Shown one piece after another: positions 49,148 to 57,814 of a stretch of DNA of 64,000 nt. The notes beneath the pieces are model-generated. The model searched no databases. It saw only the letters and a list, made by a program, of their open reading frames with translations, and had not been told where the DNA came from. Both the position numbers and the translations under genes were made by a program. Source of the stretch: Iodidimonas sp. SYSU 1G8 (GTDB taxonomy: Bacteria; Pseudomonadota; Alphaproteobacteria; SMXS01); NCBI RefSeq assembly GCF_039655775.1, contig NZ_JBBYXJ010000002.1, positions 1,532,739 through 1,596,738 on the forward strand, given 5' to 3'. Each line of letters begins with the position of its first letter. Within the stretch, counting starts at the first letter, position 1.

Positions 49148-49777
49148 ATGAGCGCCGTCATGTCCGTTTGTTTGCGTCTGTTCTTCCTGATCGTGCTGAG
49201 TGGATTGGTGGCCAGCGGCGGCTCGCGGGCGGAACCCGCCGCCGGGTGGCATGGTCCGGATCTCAGGAAGGAGCTTCCCTTCGTCACCGAGATGGTGGCG
49301 GGCGGAAACGTGCTGAAGGCCGAACTCGTCGCCGAGCCCTGGCACACGGAGGCGCCCAGGCAGCGGCAGTGCATGGGCGGGGACGGCGTGACGCTGACGG
49401 TCTCGCGCGATGGCGCGCCCGTGGGCACCGACGCCTATTGCTCGGCCTATGGCTCGGGCTGGGCCGAGTTCCAGATCGACGCGCGCGGCACGCCGTACCT
49501 GTTCGTCGCGTATCAGGAGGGGCGGGGCACGCGGGCGACGGCCACCTACATGCGCGTCTACACATTGCAGCCGGCATTCACGCGGCTGACCCAGTTCGAT
49601 ATCCGGGTGCCAATGACCGAGTTAGGCGATGTCGCCTATGAATACCGGGTATCCGCGCCGCCAGAAGGAGGCCTGATCGTGGATCGCAAGGCCGCCGAGT
49701 GGCCGGAGGACGAAATCTGCTGCGACGAGGAAGGCATGGTGCGTTCAGACCAGATCGTGATTCCGCCGGCGCGTTGA
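49148..49777 (+). CDS. Secreted four-cysteine paralogue 3
   Basis: This 209-aa protein has a signal peptide (VCLRLFFLIVLSGLVASGGS). Family features in order are QCMGGDG, TLTVSRDGAPV, YCSAYGSGWAEFQIDARGTP, YLF, GRGTR, AYEYRVSAPPEGGLIVDRK and EICCDEEG. The ATG at 49148 is preferred to a TTG at 49133. It is the best-preserved reference member for the remnant at 48045. Function is unknown; the conserved cysteines suggest a disulfide-stabilised exported protein. Confidence 0.78.
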   Translation: MSAVMSVCLRLFFLIVLSGLVASGGSRAEPAAGWHGPDLRKELPFVTEMVAGGNVLKAELVAEPWHTEAPRQRQCMGGDGVTLTVSRDGAPVGTDAYCSAYGSGWAEFQIDARGTPYLFVAYQEGRGTRATATYMRVYTLQPAFTRLTQFDIRVPMTELGDVAYEYRVSAPPEGGLIVDRKAAEWPEDEICCDEEGMVRSDQIVIPPAR

Positions 49778-49843
49778 GCGATACCGTTCATGCTTCCTCG
49801 TCGCGGGACATATTTTGCGCGCACCTGGCAATGGAGCTGTTCG

Positions 49844-50467
49844 ATGCCGCGATCCCTCTTCCCGACTTTGGGTCTTCTCTGGGCCATGGTGTCTTCCGCG
49901 TCACCCGCCTTCGGCCAAACTCAGGACGATTTCGAGAGGCCGTCCTGGGCGGCCGGTTTGCCGATCGAGGCGCAAGTACGCATTGGCGGTCATGTGTTCA
50001 AGGCCGTCGTTGCCGAGAAGGCGGTGCCGGATGCCGGGCCGGCGAGAGCCGCTTACGCCGAGGAATGCTGGCTCGGCGACATGATCGTCCTTTCCGTGTT
50101 CCGGGACGGCAGGGCGTGGCACCAGGAAGAGATCTGTTCGGCCTATGCCCTGTCCTGGATGCGATTCTACGATGATGGCCAAGGCAGCGGCTATCTGTTC
50201 CTCGGTTACGCGGAGGGCCGTGGGACGCATGCGACGGCCAGCTGGATGCGGGTATATGCCCTTGGGCAGACTGCAGCGCCGGAAGCGGATGTCCTGCTCG
50301 CTATGCCCATGACGCCGCTGGGCAGCGTGATCTATGGGTATCGGGCGACGCCCACTCCCGCTGGCGGTTTGCTGGTGGACCTCAAGGCCATCGAATGGCC
50401 AGAGGACGAGCCTTGCTGCGAGGACATGGCGAAGTCGCATCAGATCACGATACCGCCGGCGCATTGA
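49844..50467 (+). CDS. Secreted four-cysteine paralogue 4
   Basis: This 207-aa protein has a signal peptide (PTLGLLWAMVSSASPAFG). Family features are ECWLGDMIVLSVFRDG, ICSAYALSWMRFYDDGQG, YLFLGYAEGRGT, IYGYRATPTPAGGLLVD and EPCCEDM. The segment WPEDEPCCED aligns well with WPEDEICCDE of paralogue 3, so these two are recent duplicates. The ends of the two genes also match (IPPAH versus IPPAR). Upstream in-frame starts would hide the signal peptide and were rejected. Confidence 0.78.
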   Translation: MPRSLFPTLGLLWAMVSSASPAFGQTQDDFERPSWAAGLPIEAQVRIGGHVFKAVVAEKAVPDAGPARAAYAEECWLGDMIVLSVFRDGRAWHQEEICSAYALSWMRFYDDGQGSGYLFLGYAEGRGTHATASWMRVYALGQTAAPEADVLLAMPMTPLGSVIYGYRATPTPAGGLLVDLKAIEWPEDEPCCEDMAKSHQITIPPAH

Positions 50468-50505
50468 GCGATACCGCCGGCCGGACCGGCGAAACGGAGA
50501 CTTCC

Positions 50506-51153
50506 ATGACCAGACGACACAGACCGGCGGGGCGCAAGGCCCCGGCGCCGGGGCATTATTTCGAGCGCATCCAGGGGTGGTTCAATTTCCGGCGGGTGTA
50601 CGAGGAGATGGTGGCGCGGGCGGCGCCCGGGGCGGTCTTCGTCGAGGTGGGATGCTGGAAAGGGCGCTCGGCGGCCTTTCTGGGTGTGGAGATCCTGCGC
50701 TCGGGCACGCCGATCGCGCTGCACTGCGTGGATCATTTCGAGGGCTCGGACGAAAGCGTCCACCGCGCCGACCCGGCGCTGCCGGACCTGCGCGCGGTGT
50801 TCGAGGCCAACATGGCGCTCTGCGTGGCGGCCGGGCTTGACCTGACCGTGCATGCGGCGCGCTCGGCCGAGGCGGCGGCGCGGTTCGCGGATGGCTCGGT
50901 CGACTTCGTCTGGCTCGACGCGGGGCATGATCATGCTTCGGTGGCGGCGGACATCTCGGCCTGGTTGCCCAAGGTGAAGCCGGGCGGCGTGCTGGGCGGC
51001 GACGACTGGCCGATGGACGGCGTCGCCCGGGCGGTCCGCGAGGCGCTGGGCGCGGGTATCACCCTGCGCGGCGAGAATGGCTGGACCACATGGATGAAGG
51101 AACTCCCACCATCGCAGGTGGAGTCTTTGGCTTTTCTCAAGGGCACGGAGTAA
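50506..51153 (+). CDS. Class I SAM-dependent methyltransferase (Methyltransf_24-like)
   Basis: This 215-aa protein has motif I VFVEVGCWKGRSAAFLG, motif II-like LHCVDHFEGS and FVWLDAGHDHASVAADI, then KVKPGGVLGGDDW. This order is typical of the small-molecule or peptide methyltransferase group (Methyltransf_24). The start follows ACGGAGA. It has no nucleic-acid-specific motif such as DPPY, so DNA modification is unlikely. It sits between paralogues 4 and 5 in the array, and its substrate could be a host or phage product. Confidence 0.87.
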   Translation: MTRRHRPAGRKAPAPGHYFERIQGWFNFRRVYEEMVARAAPGAVFVEVGCWKGRSAAFLGVEILRSGTPIALHCVDHFEGSDESVHRADPALPDLRAVFEANMALCVAAGLDLTVHAARSAEAAARFADGSVDFVWLDAGHDHASVAADISAWLPKVKPGGVLGGDDWPMDGVARAVREALGAGITLRGENGWTTWMKELPPSQVESLAFLKGTE

Positions 51154-51244
51154 TGTGGGGAGATCGCCCGGCCCTGAAGGGCGCATGATCACGGGCGATG
51201 AATGAAGTGCCACCACCTTTGGGTGCGTATCCTGCCGGATCGAT

Positions 51245-51928
51245 ATGATGCGACTTATTATTTCAGCGGCGGTTTTTTCATTGATGACGCTCGCCAGTCC
51301 GTGCGGGTTGCCTGCCGCCGCCTTGGCCGATTCCGCCACACAGTTTCAGCCGGTGGAATGGAGCGGCCCGGTGCCGTTTGTCCTTGAGGATCATGAAGGT
51401 CCCGATCAGATAAGGATCATGGTGGAAGCAGGTGAAACGGGGGCTCTCGATCATCCCAGTTTCCATGGGGAAGGCTGTCAGGACGACGAAATGATGGTCC
51501 TGAACGTCTGGCGTGATGGTAAGCCGGTTCATTCCGATCTCTTCTGCTCGTCCTACCGCCTTGTGATGGTCCGCCTGTACAGGGACGTCAAGGGAACGGC
51601 ATTTCTTGCTCTCGGCACTTTGTCCGGTCATGGACCGGGGGGCACGACAAGGCTTGTTGCCCTGTTCGAAATCGGCGACGCACTGGAGCCTCAGGGCGCC
51701 TTTTACGCCGGCCGGACAGTGGGGGAGGATTTGTACCTTTCATATGAGTACAGGGTGACACGGCCAACAGGGGGCGGTCTGATCGTCGACACTCGGGCGA
51801 TGAACACGCGCGAGGGTGTTCAATCACCGGGTATTCCCGGCGATGCGTGCTGTACGGAAGATTTGGCGGCCGCGGAACGCTTCCTGCTTGGCGCGGCGCG
51901 GGATGGCGCCAATATTCCAAAGCCTTAG
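51245..51928 (+). CDS. Secreted four-cysteine paralogue 5 (divergent)
   Basis: This 227-aa protein has a signal peptide (MMRLIISAAVFSLMTLASPC). Family features are GCQDDEMMVLNVWRDGKPV, FCSSYRLVMVRLYRDVKGT, LSYEYRVTRPTGGGLIVD and DACCTEDL. An insertion of about 10 residues precedes the CC pair, and YLF and GRGT are altered (FLALG, GHGPG). It is the most divergent member with all cysteines and is the last of the array before the helical-repeat gene. Confidence 0.75.
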   Translation: MMRLIISAAVFSLMTLASPCGLPAAALADSATQFQPVEWSGPVPFVLEDHEGPDQIRIMVEAGETGALDHPSFHGEGCQDDEMMVLNVWRDGKPVHSDLFCSSYRLVMVRLYRDVKGTAFLALGTLSGHGPGGTTRLVALFEIGDALEPQGAFYAGRTVGEDLYLSYEYRVTRPTGGGLIVDTRAMNTREGVQSPGIPGDACCTEDLAAAERFLLGAARDGANIPKP

Positions 51929-52064
51929 ACAGGGCCTGATGTCCTGGGTGCAATTAAAGCGATTCACTGAGGCGAGGCCATGGATGTTCCAAGTCTTTGT
52001 CAGCAGAAGCGACTCACACGAGATAGTTAAGGCGTTTCCGATGCAAACCACCTTATGACCCTCC

Positions 52065-53063
52065 ATGACGCAAAACCCGCACTCCCGCCGAGAAAACCTA
52101 AAATATACTTTTCCGAACCAGACTGAGGTCGAACATCGGATGCGGGCGCGTGGCGGTGACCCTGCCGCCATGGCGGCTTCCCTGGAGGGGAAGCTCAAGG
52201 CCACGTCGGATCCGGACGAGCGCTACTCGTTGAGGCGCGAGTTGCGGGAGCAGTATCATGTCCTCGGCGCCGCAGGCGCCGAGGAGGAGTTGCTCCTGGA
52301 GGCGGTCAGGCTCGAGCCTGACAACCCTCTCGAGTGGATGAGCTTGGCCAGTTTCTACTGGCTCTGGACGTCTGAATTTCCCAAGGCAATACGGGCAGGG
52401 AAGAAAGCGGCGCTGGTCGCCCAGCAACAGGACCTGATGGTCATAAATTCGTACATCCAGCTCGCGCACATTGCGCGCGACGCCAAGGACTATGCCACGT
52501 TGTCCACATGCCTCGAGGCCATCATGGACTACGAGTACCCCGTCAATGCGCAGGATTGCCGATACGAGCGGAATTTTCTCCGGGATGTTCCGGCCGGCGC
52601 CATTGATCCTGATCTGCGGGCCCGATATGGCACGTTCATGAGACGGTCCGGGCATTTGAGGGATTACCGGCCGCACGAGGCGATCATGCGGTTTCGGCCG
52701 GTCGCCATGCTCGTCGGCATGGGCCAGGGCAAGGACCTCGACGCGGAGTTGCTCGCGAGGGCCGACGCGGCACGGCATCTGGTGCGCGACATGGACGGCG
52801 TACCGGAAAAAATCGTCGGCAGCGACGACGTGGAGGGCGCCATCCTCGATCTGGGGAAGGTTATCGGCGAGCAGCTCGAGCGGATCAGGAGCATCATCAG
52901 GGGGATTGAGGATGATCGCATTTCCCTTGGCATGGACGAGGCCGAGCGACTCGCCTTCGAACGCTTCAAGCCGGTGAAGGGCCGGTACTTCCGGCGGCAC
53001 GGACGGGACGAGCTGACGCGGTACATCGCGTCCATGCGGTCCGGCGAATTCGACGACTGGTAG
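52065..53063 (+). CDS. Helical-repeat (TPR-like) cargo protein, family A member 1
   Basis: This 332-aa soluble protein has TPR-like helix pairs in its centre: EELLLEAVRLEPDNPLEWMS, FPKAIRAGKKAALVAQQQ and AHIARDAKDYATLSTCLEAI. The segment DCRYERNFLRDVP aligns with DIGYERDFMKWLP of the gene at 56275, so the two are paralogues. The C-terminal third has coiled-coil-like helices and a basic/acidic end. No enzymatic motif is seen. It lies immediately upstream of the portal gene. A superinfection, immunity or regulatory role can only be guessed. Confidence 0.7.
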   Translation: MTQNPHSRRENLKYTFPNQTEVEHRMRARGGDPAAMAASLEGKLKATSDPDERYSLRRELREQYHVLGAAGAEEELLLEAVRLEPDNPLEWMSLASFYWLWTSEFPKAIRAGKKAALVAQQQDLMVINSYIQLAHIARDAKDYATLSTCLEAIMDYEYPVNAQDCRYERNFLRDVPAGAIDPDLRARYGTFMRRSGHLRDYRPHEAIMRFRPVAMLVGMGQGKDLDAELLARADAARHLVRDMDGVPEKIVGSDDVEGAILDLGKVIGEQLERIRSIIRGIEDDRISLGMDEAERLAFERFKPVKGRYFRRHGRDELTRYIASMRSGEFDDW

Positions 53064-53113
53064 ACCCGGCGCGGCGCGAAAGCGCGACTGACATCCTGAC
53101 TTAAGGAAATCCT

Positions 53114-55201
53114 ATGGACATCGTTGAGAACGACGTCCTCGACCTGGTCGAGGGCGAGGGCGATGCCGTGCGCGGCATGCCGGAGGAAGATCTGCAGGCG
53201 ATCGTCGCCAGCGAGATCGATGACGCGGCGGACTATATCGACAACACCGTGTCGACCGAGCGGGCGTTCGCCACCGACTATTACTGGGGGCGGCCGTTCG
53301 GCAACGAGGAAGAGGGGCGCTCGCAGGTCGTGTCCTATGACGTGCGGGATACGGTCCAGGCGATCATGCCGTCGCTGATGCGGGTATTCTTCGCCGGCGA
53401 CAACGTGGTGGAGTTCGTGCCGCAGGGGCCGGAGGACGAGGCGGCCGCGCGGCAGGCGACGGATTATGTCAATCACATCGTGCAGCGGGACAATCCGGGG
53501 TTCCGGGTGTTCCATGCCGCGTTCAAGGACGCGCTGATCCGCAAGGCGGGCATCATCAAGTATTGGTGGGAAGCGGCGCCGCAGGTGGAAACCTGGGAAC
53601 TGAGCGGGCTTGATGACGGGGCGCTGGCCGTGGTGATGGCGGACCCGGAGGTTGCCGTGCAGGTGCTGGCCAGCGAGACGGCCGGCCAGAATGCGCCGGG
53701 CATGGCCGGGCCGGTGCTGCATTCGGTGCGCTGCACGCGGGTGCGCCGGAACGGCCGGGTGCGGGTGGAGGCGGTGCCGCCGGAGGAATTCCTGATCGAC
53801 CGGCGGGCCAAGTCCATCGCCGACGCGACCTTCGTCGCGCACCGCAGCACGGTGCCGGCGGGCGACCTCGTGGCCATGGGCTATGACCCGGCGCTGGTGG
53901 AGGAATTCGCCGAGAGCGCCGACGTGCTCGACACCAATGTGGAGCGCCTGGCCCGCAACGAGGACGCGACCCTCAACCTGGGCGCGCGCGGCGACGAGGC
54001 CATGAAGCTGGTGCTGTACACCGAAGCCTATGTGCGCGTGGATTATGACGGCGACGGCATGCCGGAGCTGCGCCGCGTGTGCACCATGGGGCCGGGACAC
54101 CGGATCGTGGCGAACCAGCCGGCGTCGTTCCGGCCGTTCGTCGATCTGTGTCCCGATCCCGAGCCGCACACCTTCTTCGGCATGTCGATCGCCGACGTGA
54201 CCATGGACCTGCAGCGGATCAAGTCGTCGATCCTGCGCAACATGCTGGACAGCCTGGCCCAGTCGATCCATCCGCGCATGGCTGCGGTGGAGGGGCAGGT
54301 GAACATGGACGACTTGCTGAACACGGAAGTGGGCGGCGTGGTGCGCATGCGCCAGCCGGGTATGGTGCAGCCGCTGGAGACGCCGTTCGTGGGACAGCAG
54401 GCGTTTCCGGTGCTCGCCTACATGGACGAGATCCGCGAGAACCGGACGGGCATCACCAAGGCGGCGGCCGGGCTGGACGCGGACGCGCTGCAATCGACGA
54501 CCAGGGCGGCGGTGGCGGCCACGATCACGGCGGCCCAGCAGCGCGTGGAACTGATCGCGCGGCTGTTCGCCGAGGGCGGCATCTCGGACCTGTTCCGCGG
54601 CATTCTGAAGCTGGTGACGGCGCACCAGGACCGCGAGCGGGTGGTGCGGCTGAAGAACCGGTGGGTGGCGGTCGACCCGCGGCCGTGGAATGCCGACATG
54701 GACGTGACGGTGAATGTGGGCATCGGCTCCGGGACGACCGAGGAGAAGCTGATGTTCCTGTCCGCCGTGGCGGCGCGGCAGGAAGGCATCATCCAGTCGA
54801 TGGGGCCGGCGAACGCGCTGGCCGGCCTGCCGCAATACCGCAACACGCTGGCGCGAATGATGGAACTGGCCGGTTACCGCGACGCCAGTCAGTTCTTCGG
54901 CGATCCGGCCATGGCGCCGCCGGCCCCGCCGCCCGCGCCGCCGCCGCCTGACCCCAATGTGCTGCTGGCCCAGGCGCAGACCGAGCAGATCCGCGCCGAC
55001 ATCGCCAAGAAATCGGCCGAGCTGACCCTGGAGCGCGAAAAGATGCTGAGGGCCGATGACCGGGAGCGGGACAAGACGGAGGCGGACCTGCTGCTGCGCG
55101 CGGCGGAGCTGGAGGCGAAGTACGGGCGACCGGTGGATCTGGCGCAGATGCGGGCGCTGATGGAGCGGGCGCGGGGCGAGAAGCCGGATTGTGGATGCTA
55201 A
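53114..55201 (+). CDS. Phage portal protein (P22/SU10-like)
   Basis: This 695-aa protein forms the dodecameric DNA-entry portal and the first assembly nucleus. The start follows AAGGAA. Diagnostic segments are YYWGRPFGNEEEGRSQVVSY, SLMRVFFAG, YWWEAAPQ, the stem-like KSSILRNMLDSLAQSIHPRM and GEVNMDDLLN-type text. A Pro-rich linker (APPAPPPAPPPPDPN) and a C-terminal coiled coil (ADIAKKSAELTLEREKMLRA) follow. Length and order match podovirus P22/SU10-like portals. It is separated from the large terminase by 6.4 kb of cargo. Confidence 0.93.
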   Translation: MDIVENDVLDLVEGEGDAVRGMPEEDLQAIVASEIDDAADYIDNTVSTERAFATDYYWGRPFGNEEEGRSQVVSYDVRDTVQAIMPSLMRVFFAGDNVVEFVPQGPEDEAAARQATDYVNHIVQRDNPGFRVFHAAFKDALIRKAGIIKYWWEAAPQVETWELSGLDDGALAVVMADPEVAVQVLASETAGQNAPGMAGPVLHSVRCTRVRRNGRVRVEAVPPEEFLIDRRAKSIADATFVAHRSTVPAGDLVAMGYDPALVEEFAESADVLDTNVERLARNEDATLNLGARGDEAMKLVLYTEAYVRVDYDGDGMPELRRVCTMGPGHRIVANQPASFRPFVDLCPDPEPHTFFGMSIADVTMDLQRIKSSILRNMLDSLAQSIHPRMAAVEGQVNMDDLLNTEVGGVVRMRQPGMVQPLETPFVGQQAFPVLAYMDEIRENRTGITKAAAGLDADALQSTTRAAVAATITAAQQRVELIARLFAEGGISDLFRGILKLVTAHQDRERVVRLKNRWVAVDPRPWNADMDVTVNVGIGSGTTEEKLMFLSAVAARQEGIIQSMGPANALAGLPQYRNTLARMMELAGYRDASQFFGDPAMAPPAPPPAPPPPDPNVLLAQAQTEQIRADIAKKSAELTLEREKMLRADDRERDKTEADLLLRAAELEAKYGRPVDLAQMRALMERARGEKPDCGC

Positions 55202-55219
55202 GTATTTGAGGAGAGGCAT

Positions 55220-55732
55220 ATGGGATATTGGAGCGGTAAAGCGGCTGAATTTGAGCGGCTGCTGGGGGACGACTGGGAAGAGACGGGCACACATGGAAGA
55301 CCCGTTACCATCCAACGAGGAAATGTTGCGTCACCACATCGCCGTGAGCCGGATCATGGGACGTATACATCCATGTATCGTGGGGCGCCCGTAGTTCCAG
55401 TCGCTATGGGGTTGCCGAAAGGCAAGCAGAAGCAAGGGGGCGGGATTCCGATTCCGGAGTGGCCACCGTATCCATTCCCGCCGGCACCGGATTCAGAGCG
55501 ATGGAAACGAAACGAAGAAGCGGCGCGTACTCTCCAGCGGTGGTGGGAGTCATTATTTGAACGTACACCCACGCCGCCGCGCGACGCTGATTGTGGTGAG
55601 GAACGGAAGGCGTGTCGGACGCAGTGTTCAGATGCGCGTTATGACCCCGATAAACGTCATATCTGGGGTGGCTCATGGGATGCTTGTATGCAAGGATGTC
55701 TTTCGGAGAGGTGTGGGGGAAATCCTGTTTAA
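55220..55732 (+). CDS. Cargo protein with Cys-rich C-terminus
   Basis: This 170-aa protein has a strong ribosome site (GAGGAGAGG). The N-terminal half is basic and Pro-rich (IPIPEWPPYPFPPAPDSERW). The C-terminus has six cysteines in the pattern DCGEERKACRTQC, then WDACMQGCLSERCGG. Such Cys-rich tails occur at the ends of some polymorphic-toxin or Rhs-associated proteins, but no toxin motif is recognised. Its 3' end overlaps the next cargo gene by about 50 bp in another frame, suggesting translational coupling. Confidence 0.65.
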   Translation: MGYWSGKAAEFERLLGDDWEETGTHGRPVTIQRGNVASPHRREPDHGTYTSMYRGAPVVPVAMGLPKGKQKQGGGIPIPEWPPYPFPPAPDSERWKRNEEAARTLQRWWESLFERTPTPPRDADCGEERKACRTQCSDARYDPDKRHIWGGSWDACMQGCLSERCGGNPV

Positions 55733-56138
55733 TTTTAGTCAGATAATTGACTTGGTAGAGTCGCGACGGACCATTCGGGACTATTTGGGTGCTTACCAAA
55801 TTGTAGCAGGCGAGATTGACCGCTTTGAGAATAGGTTAGAAATTCTATGTTTTGCTGGTGAACTTGCTTTGGAAGCTGGTCTCTTTAGCAAGGCGATTGA
55901 ATTGCTCGACTTGCTTCTCCTTGAGGGCGAATCGGAAGGTGAAACTTGGTTTCGGGGAGGTGCCTTCGCAATGAGAGCTTTCGCTCTAATAGAATTGGGA
56001 CAGATGGATAAAGCGATTTTAAGTATTAATGAACTCGATGACACGCTCACAATGTCATGGATTGCGAACGTGCCGATCTTGACGAAAAAATACCTTCTGG
56101 AGAGAGCCGGAGAGATAGGGCCGGAAGTTCGTTCATAG
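55680..56138 (+). CDS. Helical cargo protein, family B member 1 (short)
   Basis: This protein of about 152 aa has alternative starts at 55713 (GTG) and 55557 (ATG). It is homologous to the C-terminal half of the protein at 57815: FAGELALEAGLFSKAIELLD versus LAGELALSAGLFPEAVKVLT, then AMRAFALIELG versus AMRAYAFVELG, and NVPILTKKYLL versus NVPMLTKAYLL. The AT-rich DNA differs from the GC-rich paralogue, so they were probably acquired separately or diverged in another host. TPR-like helices are likely. Function is unknown. Confidence 0.68.
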   Translation: MLVCKDVFRRGVGEILFNFSQIIDLVESRRTIRDYLGAYQIVAGEIDRFENRLEILCFAGELALEAGLFSKAIELLDLLLLEGESEGETWFRGGAFAMRAFALIELGQMDKAILSINELDDTLTMSWIANVPILTKKYLLERAGEIGPEVRS

Positions 56139-56274
56139 CTTTTGACCTTGCTGATAATGATTGTAAGTGTTTGATTTTTAATAGATATTTTGTCTAGATG
56201 ATGGCCGGCATTATGCAATGTCGTAGTATCGTTCCGTGTATCGGCATGGAATTTCCGCTTCGCCGGGAGGCCGC

Positions 56275-57237
56275 TTGAATAACTTCGATTATCTCGCTCT
56301 GTTTGAGGAAGTCAGAAAACTCCGTCGGCGATCTATAGAGGCAGGGGAAAGTGGATCGAGTCCTGCGATCGATCTGCTGCTCAGAAGGCTGAGAGGCGCG
56401 GTGGAGCATGATGAGGTGGCGGCCATCCTGAACCTGCTCAGTTTCGAGTATGGCTATGAGTTCGACGATGTCGGGAAGGAATGGGCGATGCGCAAGCTCG
56501 TCCACCTGGAGCCGCGCCACTTCTATCCTCACACTGCTCTTGCCGAGTTTCTTTGGTTCAACCGTACCGACATGGGGGAGGCCATCGAACTGGGGCGACG
56601 CGGGGTTGAGCTTTCGGAAGAAGATGGAAGCTTTTCGATCCATGCACTCGACGTCCTGGCCCGGATCGCGCGCAAGGCCCGGGACTGGGCGTTGTTCGGG
56701 TGGTGCCTTACGCATTTGATGGAGGGGTTCGGCCGTCGGGGCGGGCCAGATATCGGCTACGAACGAGACTTCATGAAATGGCTGCCTCCATCGGCACCGG
56801 ATAAGCCGCTCTACGCAGAGTTCAACGAGTTCGTTGGTAGAAGGCAGGCATTGCGTGGAGAGGAGCAGGTTCATCGTAGCCTGCGTGATTTGCAAAAACT
56901 CGAGTGGTCCGCGGCGTCGGATGAGGGGCACATCGTGGAGCAGCACGAGCTGTTGCTGCTCGAGCGTTGCCGGATGCTTTTGGGTGCCGAACTGCCTCCA
57001 CCAGATGCCGAGAATTGGCGCGATGTTCTCCGTGAGCTTGTCGGTGAAAGCCGGCGGTACGTTTCTGTGGCCGGCCAAATCTTGGCCTCGTTCCAGAGAG
57101 ATGTCGTGACCATGGGCAAACAGGAGGCCCGCGCCCGCGCGTATGAGGCGATTGGGGCTATCAAGGGCGAAGATCTTCGGCGGATGGCCAAGAAGGCCGT
57201 CGTGCTCCTCAACCGAACACGGGGGGAGCCGCATTGA
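56275..57237 (+). CDS. Helical-repeat (TPR-like) cargo protein, family A member 2
   Basis: This 320-aa protein has a TTG start 6 nt after GGGAGG. TPR-like segments are MRKLVHLEPRHFYPHTALAE, GEAIELGRRGVELSEEDGSF and ARIARKARDWALFGWCLTHL. These align with the gene at 52065 (AVRLEPDN, IARDAKDY, YERNFL versus YERDFM), defining a family with no recognised function. The C-terminal half is helical (LVGESRRYVSVAGQILASFQ). The stop overlaps the next TTG start (TTGA), so it is coupled to the DUF6968 gene. Confidence 0.7.
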   Translation: MNNFDYLALFEEVRKLRRRSIEAGESGSSPAIDLLLRRLRGAVEHDEVAAILNLLSFEYGYEFDDVGKEWAMRKLVHLEPRHFYPHTALAEFLWFNRTDMGEAIELGRRGVELSEEDGSFSIHALDVLARIARKARDWALFGWCLTHLMEGFGRRGGPDIGYERDFMKWLPPSAPDKPLYAEFNEFVGRRQALRGEEQVHRSLRDLQKLEWSAASDEGHIVEQHELLLLERCRMLLGAELPPPDAENWRDVLRELVGESRRYVSVAGQILASFQRDVVTMGKQEARARAYEAIGAIKGEDLRRMAKKAVVLLNRTRGEPH

Positions 57238-57548
57238 ATCTTGAATCGATCGGCACCGTCATCGCCGAGCGCACCTATCAGCTGGAAGGGGGCGGGGATG
57301 TCCTCGTGCGGGTGGGAATTCCGGTGTTGTTTCCCGAAGGCGGCGATCATTACTGCCCGTTCCAGATCGACGGCCTTAACGCGGACACCGTGATCTCGCG
57401 CGCCGGCGGTGTGGATGCCGTCCAGGCCCTGGTGCTGGCCTTCCAGAAAATCCGCATCGTTCTGGAGCACTCGGAAGTACCGGTTCTATGGCTTGGCAGG
57501 CATGATCGGACCTTTGGTCTGCCGCCATGGGAAAGCAGCGGGGCCTAG
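57234..57548 (+). CDS. DUF6968-like small protein
   Basis: This 104-aa protein begins GTVIAERTYQLEGGGDVLVR and has YCPFQIDGLN and GGVDAVQALVLAFQKIRIVL, the pattern of the DUF6968 family. Members are small and are often encoded near mobile or polymorphic-toxin loci. The TTG start overlaps the upstream stop by 4 bp. It is part of a four-gene coupled cluster (56275-58678) between portal and scaffold. The role is unknown. Confidence 0.68.
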   Translation: MNLESIGTVIAERTYQLEGGGDVLVRVGIPVLFPEGGDHYCPFQIDGLNADTVISRAGGVDAVQALVLAFQKIRIVLEHSEVPVLWLGRHDRTFGLPPWESSGA

Positions 57549-57550
57549 AG

Positions 57551-57814
57551 ATGATCAAATCCGCCGAGACCGCAACGCGCGTGGATAAACTCGTCCGTGA
57601 GGCCGCTAAAAATCTCATCCGGTCCGTCCAAGCGGTGAACGAGACCGAGGATGAGGAGGTCTTCAAGGCCTACAGGCGCAGCGTGGCGCCGCTCGTCGCG
57701 GGGTTATACGAATATATCCTGCACGATCTGTGGGTTGCCTTTCCCGACCTCGAGCCGGACGACATGCGTAGAGGGAGTGGGCCTAAGGAAAGTCCAACCG
57801 GTGAGGCGACCTAG
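57551..57814 (+). CDS. Small helical cargo protein
   Basis: This 87-aa protein starts at the ATG at 57551, 3 bp after the previous stop, with GGGG upstream. It is mainly helical (RVDKLVREAAKNLIRSVQAV; RSVAPLVAGLYEYILHDLWV). An upstream in-frame start at 57527 would overlap the DUF6968 gene. No family is recognised. Its stop abuts the GTG start of the next gene, so it is in the same transcription unit. Confidence 0.6.
   Translation: MIKSAETATRVDKLVREAAKNLIRSVQAVNETEDEEVFKAYRRSVAPLVAGLYEYILHDLWVAFPDLEPDDMRRGSGPKESPTGEAT

Noticed and set aside
52664..55315. An 883-codon minus-strand frame across the portal gene
   Set aside because: It is His/Arg/Leu-rich without motifs and runs antisense to two clear plus-strand genes.
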